A DNA stretch of 64,000 nt from G963678445 sp963678445 (GTDB taxonomy: Bacteria; Hydrogenedentota; Hydrogenedentia; Hydrogenedentales; G963678445), in assembly GCA_963678445.1 (NCBI GenBank), contig OY782877.1:2976001-3040000 (forward strand), written 5' to 3'. The translations under genes were made by a program, and so were the position numbers. This document shows positions 24,202 to 31,938 of this stretch, one piece after another (positions within the stretch are counted from its first letter, which is position 1; every line of letters begins with the position of its first letter). The notes beneath the pieces were generated by a model that saw nothing but the letters and a program-made list of their open reading frames with translations, made no database searches and was not told where the DNA came from.

Positions 24202-25899
24202 ATGCTTGGGATTTCTTTGTGGGATTGGGTAGCGTTAGCCACCTATTTAGTAGGAATTACTTTGATCGGCGTGTGGACGGCCCGTAAGGTTAAGGACACC
24301 GCCGATTTTTTTATTGGTGGACGACGCTTCGGCAAAACGTTCATGATTTTCTTTTCCTTTGGTTCCGGCACCAACGGGAACCAGGCGGTCACCGTAGCGT
24401 CGAAAACCTATACCAACGGCATATCCGGCATCTGGTATCAATGGCTATGGCTTTTCGCCACCCCCTTCTACTGGCTCATAGCACCGATCTTTCGCCGCAT
24501 GCGTGCGCTGACCACCGGCGATTATTTTGAGTACCGCTATGGCGGGGGCACAGATGCCTTGTATGCGCTGGTGGGGGCTTCACAGATGACGGTGAACATC
24601 GGGGTGATGTTGTTGGGGTCGGCGGCCACCATCGAAGCGCTTTCCAATGGCGCTATTCCACGCACTTGGGGTGTAATCATGATGACGCTGCTGTTTGTAA
24701 CCTATGGCATTGCCGGGGGACTGAACGCGGCGATTGTTACCGACTTTATACAAGGGGTGTTAACAATTCTACTTTCGTTTATGGTAATCCCCTTTGCCCT
24801 GAGCGCTGTAGGCGGTTTTTCCGGTCTGCATGCAGCCATTGGCGAGAAGCATATGTTCAGTTTGGTGGCGCCTGGAGAAATCAACGCCTTCCATATCTCC
24901 ATTTTCGCATTGAATGCGCTGATTGGCATTGTGACGCAACCGCATATTATGGGCGTGTGTGCTGCTGGACGCAATGAGATGGATGGCCGCGTAGGATTTG
25001 CCGGCGGCAACCTCCTAAAACGAATATGCACCGTGCCGTGGATGCTGACCGGTTTATGCGCGTTTGCGCTTTACGCAGGATCAAGCGATCTGCACCCGGA
25101 TTTGGCCTATGGGAAAATGGCAGGCGACTTGCTGCCCAAAATTATGCCGGGTCTGGTAGGCGTATTCATTGCTGCGCTACTGGCATCTGTAATGTCCTCC
25201 TGCGATGCATTCATGGTTTCCACCTCCGGTCTAATTACACAAAACGTTTACCGCCGTTATTTCGTCAAAGAACGCCCCGACAAGCACTACGTTGGTGTAG
25301 GGCGTGTCATTAGCGGCTTTATCGTCGCTGCCGCACTGCTGTTTGCCTACAGCGTGGAAGATGTTCCCTCCGGACTTACCATGTTCTGGAAACTGCAGGC
25401 ATTGATGGGCGCCGCATTCTGGGTAGGGTTATTCTGGCGTCGAGCAACAGCAGCAGGCGCGTGGCTAGGCACCTTGGGAGCCTTTATCGTCATTATTATC
25501 ACCAGCCGCCCCTTCTTCCATGCCTGGGCGGTAGCGCATCTGCCAGCCTATATGGTGTATGCGGGGGAATTCCGCGAATCCTGGCAGATGGTTGCCTATC
25601 TGATTACCGGTTTCGGACTTTGCATTGGGGTGAGTTTATTGACCCCACGGCCTACGAGCAAAAAAATAGACCAGATTTATGCCTGCCTCCGCACGCCCGT
25701 GCAAGAAAATGAGCCCCACCTGGCACCGTTCAGCTTGCCCGAGGGGGTTCAGCCCGGCCCTGCGCGTAAACTCATTAACCATCCCGACTTCGAAATCCCC
25801 ATCCCCTCATGGGAGGCCATCTGGGGCTTCCTTTTCTTCTGGGTATGTGTGGGAATAATGATAGGGTTTGTATATTGGATGGCGACCTGGGGCGCTTAA
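24202..25899 (+). CDS. Sodium/solute symporter (SSS family)
   Basis: The start is the ATG at 24202, preceded by AAAGGAA at the right distance. An upstream TTG at 24172 would add ten residues ahead of the first helix. The 565-residue product has about 13-14 hydrophobic helices with SSS hallmarks: a short N-terminal segment and helix, TADFFIGGRRFGKTFM after helix 1, the GISGIWYQWLW segment, and later ALLASVMSSCDAFMVSTSGLITQNVYR, the signature before helix 9. It would import a sugar, carboxylate or other solute with sodium across the inner membrane. A long C-terminal cytoplasmic segment ends in a final helix. The substrate cannot be read from sequence. It is isolated from its neighbours. Confidence 0.88.
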   Translation: MLGISLWDWVALATYLVGITLIGVWTARKVKDTADFFIGGRRFGKTFMIFFSFGSGTNGNQAVTVASKTYTNGISGIWYQWLWLFATPFYWLIAPIFRRMRALTTGDYFEYRYGGGTDALYALVGASQMTVNIGVMLLGSAATIEALSNGAIPRTWGVIMMTLLFVTYGIAGGLNAAIVTDFIQGVLTILLSFMVIPFALSAVGGFSGLHAAIGEKHMFSLVAPGEINAFHISIFALNALIGIVTQPHIMGVCAAGRNEMDGRVGFAGGNLLKRICTVPWMLTGLCAFALYAGSSDLHPDLAYGKMAGDLLPKIMPGLVGVFIAALLASVMSSCDAFMVSTSGLITQNVYRRYFVKERPDKHYVGVGRVISGFIVAAALLFAYSVEDVPSGLTMFWKLQALMGAAFWVGLFWRRATAAGAWLGTLGAFIVIIITSRPFFHAWAVAHLPAYMVYAGEFRESWQMVAYLITGFGLCIGVSLLTPRPTSKKIDQIYACLRTPVQENEPHLAPFSLPEGVQPGPARKLINHPDFEIPIPSWEAIWGFLFFWVCVGIMIGFVYWMATWGA

Positions 25900-26025
25900 G
25901 CAACCAAAGGCGGTCTGCAATGCGTCTATTCTTCCCGTTTTTACGCATAATGTACACCTACTGCTAGCAAAGAAGAGTGATTGAGCTAAAAATTGAGGAT
26001 TGCGGAATTATCTGCGCTGGAAAGC

Positions 26026-26055
26026 TTGACATGACCATTTAGAATTTGATATCTT
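26026..26055 (+). promoter_or_regulatory. Promoter of the tRNA-tuf operon
   Basis: TTGACA at 26026-26031 is followed after 18 bases by TATCTT (26050-26055); ATATCT one base earlier gives a 17-base spacer. It lies about 45 bases upstream of the first tRNA gene. Confidence 0.7.
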
Positions 26056-26098
26056 AGCGCTCGCCGCTGGACGAGGTGGTGACTTTTTCGGTAATCCT

Positions 26099-26174
26099 GC
26101 TGGCGTAGCTCAGTTGGTAGAGCAGCTGATTTGTAATCAGCAGGTCGGGGGTTCGAATCCCTTCGCCAGCTCCA
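26099..26174 (+). tRNA. tRNA-Thr (TGT)
   Basis: A 76-nt cloverleaf with acceptor GCTGGCG/CGCCAGC, anticodon loop TTTGTAA (anticodon TGT), T-loop TTCGAAT and encoded CCA. First gene of the tRNA-tuf operon. Confidence 0.96.
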
Positions 26175-26223
26175 TAATTTGAACATTTTTTGCTAACATC
26201 ACTAACGAGATGTTGCATTTCGG

Positions 26224-26309
26224 GGTGGATTGCCCGAGTGGCTAAAGGGGACGGGCTGTAAACCCGTTGGCTAGCGCCTACGTTGGTTCGAATCCAACAT
26301 CCACCACCA
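26224..26309 (+). tRNA. tRNA-Tyr (GTA)
   Basis: An 86-nt gene with a long variable arm (class II), acceptor GGTGGAT/ATCCACC, anticodon loop CTGTAAA (anticodon GTA) and encoded CCA. Confidence 0.96.
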
Positions 26310-26337
26310 TTTACTCAAACACGGCAACGTGTTGCGG

Positions 26338-26413
26338 GCGGGAATAGCTCAGTTGGTAGAGCATCAGCCTTCCAAGCTGAGGGTCGCGAGTTCGAACCTC
26401 GTTTCCCGCTCCA
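26338..26413 (+). tRNA. tRNA-Gly (TCC)
   Basis: A 76-nt cloverleaf with acceptor GCGGGAA/TTCCCGC, anticodon loop CTTCCAA (anticodon TCC) and encoded CCA. Confidence 0.96.
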
Positions 26414-26441
26414 TTTATCGTTTTTTGTTACATTTATGGCT

Positions 26442-26517
<76 letters not shown>

Positions 26518-26593
26518 TTTTTTTGTCTTCATTTTCGTTCTGCCCGGTCACGGACTATGCCGTGAGGACTGCAAAAGTAAGGATGGGATAAAG

Positions 26594-27781
26594 ATGGCGA
26601 AGGAAAAATTTGAGCGGACTAAACCGCACGTGAACATCGGTACGATTGGGCACGTGGATCATGGTAAGACGACATTGACCAGCGCGATCACGAAGACGTT
26701 GGCGAAGACCGGCGGCGCGAAGGTGATGGACTTCGACCAGATTGACAAGGCTCCGGAAGAAAAAGAACGTGGCATCACGATTTCGATTGCGCACGTAGAG
26801 TATGAGACGGATACGCGTCACTATGCGCACGTCGACTGCCCGGGCCACGCGGACTATATCAAGAACATGATCACGGGTGCTGCGCAGATGGACGGCGCTA
26901 TCCTGGTAGTGGCGGCCGATGACGGCCCCATGGCGCAGACGCGCGAACACATCCTTCTGGCCCGTCAGGTAAACGTGCCTGCGATGGTGGTTTGGATGAA
27001 CAAAGTCGACATGGTCGACGATGAAGAACTGCTTGAGCTGGTAGAGCTTGAGCTTCGCGAACTGCTGAGCAAATACGAATTCCCCGGCGACGAAATCCCC
27101 ATTATCAAGGGTTCGGCGCTCAAGGCGATGGAAGACGACGAAGAGCACCAGAAGAACGTGCTCGAGCTGATGCAGGCGGTCGACGATTACATCCCGACCC
27201 CCGAACGTGCGCTGGATCGCCCCTTCCTGATGCCCATCGAAGACGTGTTCACGATTACCGGTCGCGGCACCGTGGTAACGGGTCGTGTGGAACAAGGTAC
27301 GATTCACCCCAGCGACAAAGTCGAACTGGTTGGTGTAAAAGACGAAATCCAGACCACAACGTGCACCGGCGTGGAAATGTTCCGCAAGCTGATGGACGAA
27401 GGTCAGGCGGGCGACAACGTGGGTCTTCTTCTTCGCGGTATCAGCCGCGACGACGTAGAACGCGGCATGGTAGTTGCCAAGCCCGGTTCGATTACGCCGC
27501 ACACCAAGTTTGAAGGCGAAGTTTACGTGCTGACCAAAGAAGAAGGTGGGCGTCATACCCCGTTCTTCACCGGCTACCGCCCCCAGTTCTACTTCCGTAC
27601 AACGGACGTGACCGGCAAGCTGGACCTTCCCGAAGGCGTGGAAATGGTTATGCCTGGCGACAACATCACGATTAGCGCCGAGTTGATTACGCCCATCGCG
27701 ATGGACGAAGAACTTCGCTTCGCTATCCGTGAAGGCGGACGCACCGTAGGTGCTGGCGTCGTCACCAAAGTGATTGAATAA
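26594..27781 (+). CDS. tuf: Elongation factor Tu
   Basis: The 395-residue GTPase delivers aminoacyl-tRNA to the ribosome. GTP-binding motifs are GHVDHGKTT (about residues 19-27), DCPGH (about 81-85) and NKVD, the switch I region carries KERGITI, and domains II and III follow in order (GRGTVVTGRVEQG; HTPFFTGYRPQFYFRTTDVTG in two parts). The codon use is strongly biased to C/G-ending codons compared with neighbours, as for highly expressed genes. The order tRNA(Thr-Tyr-Gly-Thr)-tuf-rpmG-tRNA(Trp)-secE-nusG-rplK is the widely conserved bacterial arrangement. Confidence 0.98.
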   Translation: MAKEKFERTKPHVNIGTIGHVDHGKTTLTSAITKTLAKTGGAKVMDFDQIDKAPEEKERGITISIAHVEYETDTRHYAHVDCPGHADYIKNMITGAAQMDGAILVVAADDGPMAQTREHILLARQVNVPAMVVWMNKVDMVDDEELLELVELELRELLSKYEFPGDEIPIIKGSALKAMEDDEEHQKNVLELMQAVDDYIPTPERALDRPFLMPIEDVFTITGRGTVVTGRVEQGTIHPSDKVELVGVKDEIQTTTCTGVEMFRKLMDEGQAGDNVGLLLRGISRDDVERGMVVAKPGSITPHTKFEGEVYVLTKEEGGRHTPFFTGYRPQFYFRTTDVTGKLDLPEGVEMVMPGDNITISAELITPIAMDEELRFAIREGGRTVGAGVVTKVIE

Positions 27782-27809
27782 GCTACAACCAAAGTAAAGT
27801 TGAAATATC

Positions 27810-27959
27810 ATGCGCGAACAGATTACACTACAATGTACTGAATGCAAACGCCGCAATTACACCGGGATGAAAGATAAACGTAAACATCCCGAACGTATAG
27901 AGCTGAAAAAGTATTGCAAGTTCGATCGTAAGCACACTGTACACAAAGAGATTCGCTAA
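27810..27959 (+). CDS. rpmG: 50S ribosomal protein L33
   Basis: A 49-residue gene beginning MREQITLQCTECKRRNY. It carries the CxxC pair (Cys9, Cys12) and a later YCKFD in which the fourth zinc ligand position is Asp rather than Cys, a variant also known in other bacteria. Length and the position between tuf and tRNA-Trp/secE are standard. The ribosome binding site is weak. Confidence 0.95.
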   Translation: MREQITLQCTECKRRNYTGMKDKRKHPERIELKKYCKFDRKHTVHKEIR

Positions 27960-27997
27960 GAATTATCTGTACGGTGGTGAGAATAAGACCTTAGTGC

Positions 27998-28074
27998 AGG
28001 CCTGTAGCACAATTGGCTAGTGCAGCGGCCTCCAAAGCCGAAGGTTGGGGGTTCGAGTCCCTCCAGGCCTGCCA
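27998..28074 (+). tRNA. tRNA-Trp (CCA)
   Basis: A 77-nt cloverleaf with acceptor AGGCCTG/CAGGCCT, anticodon loop CTCCAAA (anticodon CCA), discriminator G and encoded CCA. It lies between rpmG and secE, its usual place. Confidence 0.97.
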
Positions 28075-28115
28075 TTTCTTATTCATAATCTCCCGGAATT
28101 TGATAAGGGGAATTC

Positions 28116-28349
28116 ATGGCTAAGCAACCAGTTAATAACGAACAGAAACCATCTCTACTTCAGCGAATTAAAGACTTCTTTAGTGAAGTGCGCACTGAGA
28201 TGGATAAAGTAACGTGGCCAACCAAAGATGATTTGAAGGTGTCGACGAAGGTGACGATGTATATGCTGGGGACTATGGCCGCAGTAGTTTTTTTATTTGA
28301 TCAGGTATTCAACAAAGCGATTTTGCTTTTATTTAGTGCGGTTAGCTAG
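28116..28349 (+). CDS. secE: Preprotein translocase subunit SecE
   Basis: A 77-residue protein with an N-terminal amphipathic part (LQRIKDFFSEVRTEMDKVTWPTKDDL), including the conserved KVTWPT, and one C-terminal membrane helix. It is the single-span SecE that stabilises SecY. AAGGGG precedes the ATG. The stop codon overlaps the ribosome binding site of nusG. Confidence 0.96.
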   Translation: MAKQPVNNEQKPSLLQRIKDFFSEVRTEMDKVTWPTKDDLKVSTKVTMYMLGTMAAVVFLFDQVFNKAILLLFSAVS

Positions 28350-28361
28350 GAGAACGGGTCT

Positions 28362-29036
28362 GTGTCCGACGAGCGATTTGACATATTCGGTGATGCCCTT
28401 CCCCCTAAGGAGGTGCAGGCGGAGGTGATACCCGAGGAGCAGCAGGAAGACGCCGAGGATGAGATCCAGCTTCGTCCCGTTCCCGATGATGGTATAAAGC
28501 GACGCTGGTATGCGTTGCATGCGCATTCCGGACAAGAGAAAAATGTGCAGGAGATGCTGTTGCAGGGGGCGGAAAATCTTGACATGGCAGACATGATTAC
28601 CAACGTGCTTGTTCCTATCGAACGGGTAACCGAGGTTCGTTCTGGTAGCGCAAAAACCACACAGCATAAATTTTTTCCCGGCTATGTTTTGCTGCAATTG
28701 CCGGAACATCCGGAAAAGTATGCAGAGTTATGGCACCTCATCAAAGATACGCCCGGGGTGACAGGATTTATTGGCTCTCGTACTGCGCCGGTGCCGTTGG
28801 ATGATGAAGAAGTAGACGCTATCGTTGAAGTTCTTCGCGGAGAGCGTGAGCGTCCGCATCCAAAAGTAGAGTTTGATGTAGGTGATCGCATTAAGATTAT
28901 TGATGGCCCCTTTGCCAACTTCTTGGGGCGTATTGATGAGATCAGTCCGGAACGCGGCACCATGAAGGTAATGGTTGAGATATTCGAACGCCTGACCAGT
29001 ATTGAAGTAGAATTCTGGCAGGTGGAGCAAGTGTAA
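28362..29036 (+). CDS. nusG: Transcription termination/antitermination factor NusG
   Basis: A 224-residue protein starting with GTG (AGGAG 9 bases upstream). A long acidic N-terminal extension (about 45 residues, rich in Glu/Asp) precedes the NGN domain (RRWYALHAHSGQEKNVQEML; FFPGYVLLQL) and the KOW domain (GDRIKIIDGPFANFLGRI). It couples RNA polymerase to ribosome and Rho. The extension is longer than in E. coli NusG. Confidence 0.96.
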   Translation: MSDERFDIFGDALPPKEVQAEVIPEEQQEDAEDEIQLRPVPDDGIKRRWYALHAHSGQEKNVQEMLLQGAENLDMADMITNVLVPIERVTEVRSGSAKTTQHKFFPGYVLLQLPEHPEKYAELWHLIKDTPGVTGFIGSRTAPVPLDDEEVDAIVEVLRGERERPHPKVEFDVGDRIKIIDGPFANFLGRIDEISPERGTMKVMVEIFERLTSIEVEFWQVEQV

Positions 29037-29052
29037 ACGGAGAGTGTAAGAC

Positions 29053-29484
29053 ATGCCACCGAAAAAACCAGTTAAGGCGGAAATTCGGCTTCAAGTTCCT
29101 GCGGGACAGGCCAACCCTTCTCCTCCTGTGGGCCCTGCGTTGGGTCAGCACGGGGTGAACATCATGGATTTCTGCAATCAGTTCAACGAACGTACCAAAG
29201 ATCAGCAGGGTCTGATTATTCCTGTTGTGATCACGGTCTTTGAGGATCGTAGTTTTTCCTTTATTACCAAGACCCCGCCTGCGGCGGTGTTGGTAAAGCG
29301 TGCCGCGAAGCTTGCCAAAGCTTCGGGTGAGCCCAACAAGGTTAAAGTAGGTTCAGTGACCGATGCGCAGATAGAAGAAATTGCGCAGCTGAAGATGCCG
29401 GACCTGAATGCGGCGAGTTTGGAAACGGCCAAGAGCATGATTAAAGGCACGGCCCGCAGCATGGGTATCTTGGTTGAAAACTAA
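29053..29484 (+). CDS. rplK: 50S ribosomal protein L11
   Basis: A 143-residue protein with L11 sequence throughout: N-terminal KAEIRLQVPAGQANPSPPVG (prolines of the flexible domain), GVNIMDFCNQFN, and the rRNA-binding C-terminal domain. It starts 16 bases after nusG. Unusually, a strong terminator follows it rather than rplA directly. Confidence 0.97.
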   Translation: MPPKKPVKAEIRLQVPAGQANPSPPVGPALGQHGVNIMDFCNQFNERTKDQQGLIIPVVITVFEDRSFSFITKTPPAAVLVKRAAKLAKASGEPNKVKVGSVTDAQIEEIAQLKMPDLNAASLETAKSMIKGTARSMGILVEN

Positions 29485-29502
29485 GCTATTGTGTGTTTCC
29501 TT

Positions 29503-29534
29503 ACAGGCACCCGTGTTTCCGGGTGCCTGTTTTT
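29503..29534 (+). terminator. Strong Rho-independent terminator between rplK and rplA
   Basis: ACAGGCACCCG (29503-29513) pairs perfectly with CGGGTGCCTGT (29520-29530), followed by a run of T. It lies 18 bases past the rplK stop codon and splits the usual rplK-rplA unit. Confidence 0.92.
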
Positions 29535-29620
29535 CTTAGAGTAGTTGGTTTTGTGTTATACAAAATCAATAGCGTGGAAGGGCCTTTAAAAGCCCGTTTG
29601 TACCACAGGAGAATTTGAAA

Positions 29621-30328
29621 ATGGCTAAGCAAAGTAAACGATTACGTGCAGCATGGGAGAAGGTTGATTCAAGCAGCGTATATCCGCTTGAGGATTCGGT
29701 GAAGCTGGTGAAGGAATGTGCGACGGCAAAATTCGATGAAACGGTGGAACTGGCGTTCTATCTTGGTGTTGATCCCCGCCATGCTGATCAGATGGTACGT
29801 GGTGCGGTGAGTTTGCCCCATGGTACGGGTAAAGAAGTACGCGTAGTAGTCTTCTGCGAGCAGGAAGAACAGGTGGAAGCGGCGAAGGCGGCGGGCGCCA
29901 TCGAAGTGGGTTCGGAAGAGTTGACGAAAAAGATTCAAGGCGGTTGGACCGATTTTGATGCAGCAGTAGCCGCACCGGATATGATGAAGTATGTCGGGCG
30001 TTTAGGTAAAATCCTGGGTCCGCGTGGCTTGATGCCCAGTCCCAAAGCGGGCACGGTTACGCCGAATGTGGGCGAGGCTGTCGCGGATATCCGCAAGGGT
30101 AAAATTGAGTTCCGCGTTGACAAAAACGCTAATATTCATGTGCCGGTAGGCAAGGCTTCGTTTACCGAAGAACAGATTCGTGAGAATGCTGAAGCGGTGA
30201 TAAGCACGATTCTGAAAGCGCGTCCGGCGGCTTGTAAAGGAACTTACTTGAAAGCTTGTGCGATGAGCAGCACCATGGGACCGGGCCTGAAGATGGACCC
30301 TGCGTCGTTGACCTCGCAGTATCGCTAG
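29621..30328 (+). CDS. rplA: 50S ribosomal protein L1
   Basis: A 235-residue protein from the ATG at 29621 (AGGAG 9 bases upstream); a TTG two codons earlier is too close to the ribosome binding site. Signature GRLGKILGPRGLMPSPKAGTV is present in two parts around residue 130. L1 binds 23S rRNA at the L1 stalk and in many bacteria represses its own mRNA. It is preceded by a terminator and followed by one, so it is its own transcription unit. The usual rplJ-rplL-rpoB genes do not follow. Confidence 0.97.
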   Translation: MAKQSKRLRAAWEKVDSSSVYPLEDSVKLVKECATAKFDETVELAFYLGVDPRHADQMVRGAVSLPHGTGKEVRVVVFCEQEEQVEAAKAAGAIEVGSEELTKKIQGGWTDFDAAVAAPDMMKYVGRLGKILGPRGLMPSPKAGTVTPNVGEAVADIRKGKIEFRVDKNANIHVPVGKASFTEEQIRENAEAVISTILKARPAACKGTYLKACAMSSTMGPGLKMDPASLTSQYR

Positions 30329-30337
30329 CATGTTTCG

Positions 30338-30365
30338 AACGCGGCCTGTAATCAGGCCGCGTTTT
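30338..30365 (+). terminator. Terminator after rplA
   Basis: AACGCGGCCTG (30338-30348) pairs perfectly with CAGGCCGCGTT (30353-30363) around TAAT, followed by TTTTGCTTTT. Confidence 0.9.
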
Positions 30366-30464
30366 GCTTTTCTTAGATTAGCATGGGGCCATATCTCAGG
30401 TGCAGTAGGCTGTATTTGAGGTTTATCGTGGACGATCGCTTGGGTCGATCGATAGGAGAATCTT

Positions 30465-31628
30465 ATGAGTACGAAGGGAATCCTTTTTACAAGTGAAGCG
30501 GTGACACCGGGACATCCGGATAAACTGGCAGATAACATTTCCGATGCCGTTTTGGACGCTATTTTTGAGCAAGATCCGATGAGTCGTGTTGCGTGCGAAA
30601 CGATGGTGACGACGGGTATGGCGATTATCGCTGGTGAGATTACAACGAAAGCACAGGTGGATTTCCAGCAGGTTGTCCGTGAGACAATTGCGGATATCGG
30701 GTATGTCGGCGGTGATTCGGGTTTTGACGCGAAGACTTGCGCTGTGTTGGTCTCGCTGGACAAGCAGTCTCCGGATATTGCAATGGGTGTGGATGAGACG
30801 GACTCGCATGAGCAGGGCGCCGGGGATCAGGGGATGATGTTTGGCTACGCAACGAATGAGACAGCGGAGCTGATGCCGTTGCCGATTTTGTTGGCCCATA
30901 AGATCGGTGTCCAATTGGACAAGTTGCGCCGAAGTGGCGAGGTGGCCTGGTTGCAGCCAGACGGCAAGTCCCAAGTGACGGTTGAGTACGTAGATGGTAA
31001 ACCGAAGCGGATTGATACCATCGTCGTTTCGAACCAGCATTCGCCGGATGTCTCTAATGAAGAGATTCGCAAGACGATTATCGAAAAGGCTGTGAAGCCC
31101 GTGCTGCCGGAAGAGTATGTGGATGGTGATATCATCTACCATATTAATCCTACGGGACGCTTCGTGGTTGGTGGCCCAGTGGGTGATTGTGGCCTGACGG
31201 GCCGCAAGATCATTGTGGATACGTATGGCGGCATGGGACGTCATGGCGGCGGCGCCTTTAGTGGTAAGGATCCGTCTAAAGTAGACCGTAGTGCTGCGTA
31301 CATGGCGCGGTATATTGCTAAAAACGTAGTGGCGGCCGGCCTTGCTGAAAAATGCGAAGTCCAATTGGCATATGCAATTGGTGTCGCCCAGCCGGTCTCA
31401 ATCAATGCAATGACCGACGGCACGGGTAAAATGGATGACGCTGCGTTGAGTGAACTGTTGAAAGAACATTTCGACTGTCGTCCAGCGGCAATTATTGAGA
31501 CGCTGAAATTGCGTCGTCCGCAATTCCGCAAGACCGCGGGATATGGTCACTTTGGTCGCGAAGATCAGGATTTCCGTTGGGAAGATACCGATCAGGCGGA
31601 TGCTTTACGCAAAAAAGCTGGTTTATAA
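30465..31628 (+). CDS. metK: S-adenosylmethionine synthetase
   Basis: A 387-residue enzyme with all MetK motifs: FTSEAVTPGHPDKLADNISD near the N-terminus, GAGDQGMMFGYATNET around residue 117, and GGGAFSGKDPSKVDRS in the central domain. It makes SAM from methionine and ATP as a cytoplasmic tetramer. AGGAG lies 7 bases before the ATG. A small hairpin (CGATCG at 30433-30438 with CGATCG at 30446-30451) lies just upstream of the ribosome binding site, but I see no SAM-riboswitch core. It forms its own unit between two terminators. Confidence 0.98.
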   Translation: MSTKGILFTSEAVTPGHPDKLADNISDAVLDAIFEQDPMSRVACETMVTTGMAIIAGEITTKAQVDFQQVVRETIADIGYVGGDSGFDAKTCAVLVSLDKQSPDIAMGVDETDSHEQGAGDQGMMFGYATNETAELMPLPILLAHKIGVQLDKLRRSGEVAWLQPDGKSQVTVEYVDGKPKRIDTIVVSNQHSPDVSNEEIRKTIIEKAVKPVLPEEYVDGDIIYHINPTGRFVVGGPVGDCGLTGRKIIVDTYGGMGRHGGGAFSGKDPSKVDRSAAYMARYIAKNVVAAGLAEKCEVQLAYAIGVAQPVSINAMTDGTGKMDDAALSELLKEHFDCRPAAIIETLKLRRPQFRKTAGYGHFGREDQDFRWEDTDQADALRKKAGL

Positions 31629-31653
31629 TCGGTTATACATCTTGCATGTTACC

Positions 31654-31700
31654 ACGGGAACCCGGTACGCTAGAGGCGTTTTGGGTTCCCGTTTTTTTTT
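31654..31700 (+). terminator. Terminator after metK
   Basis: ACGGGAACCC (31654-31663) pairs perfectly with GGGTTCCCGT (31683-31692) and a run of nine T follows (31692-31700). Confidence 0.92.
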
Positions 31701-31751
31701 GGGATCTCCAAAAATACATCTTTATTAAATAGCCACAGGAGAGTGTGACGG

Positions 31752-31904
31752 ATGAAAGTTCAGGATTTTGCGTATCAGGTAGCGTTGCGGACGATGGAGT
31801 TGTTGGAGCAGGAACAGCATTACAAAATTTCGGATGCCCATCGTAAGGCGATTACACAGCGTATCTTGCAGGAGGTGGATGAGATCATTAAAAAGTCGTC
31901 GTAG
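31752..31904 (+). CDS. Small helical protein of 50 residues
   Basis: A short gene with a good ribosome binding site (AGGAG about 11 bases upstream). Its product starts MKVQDFAYQVALRTMELLEQ and is entirely charged-helical (Glu, Gln, Lys, Arg), with no signal peptide or cysteine. It lies between the metK terminator and the start of the GHL10-like gene 35 bases downstream, so the two could be co-transcribed. I do not recognise a family. Coding is supported by the ribosome binding site and amino-acid composition only. Confidence 0.6.
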   Translation: MKVQDFAYQVALRTMELLEQEQHYKISDAHRKAITQRILQEVDEIIKKSS

Positions 31905-31938
31905 TTTGTTCGATGCATCTTGTGGTGCGATATAGAGG

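Noticed and set aside
26555..27856. Long open frame antisense to tuf
   Set aside because: Same effect: the strongly biased tuf codons leave the opposite strand without stops. No motif of its own.
30364..30464. Possible SAM riboswitch before metK
   Set aside because: Only a simple CGATCG hairpin is visible. The conserved cores of SAM riboswitch classes are not recognisable.
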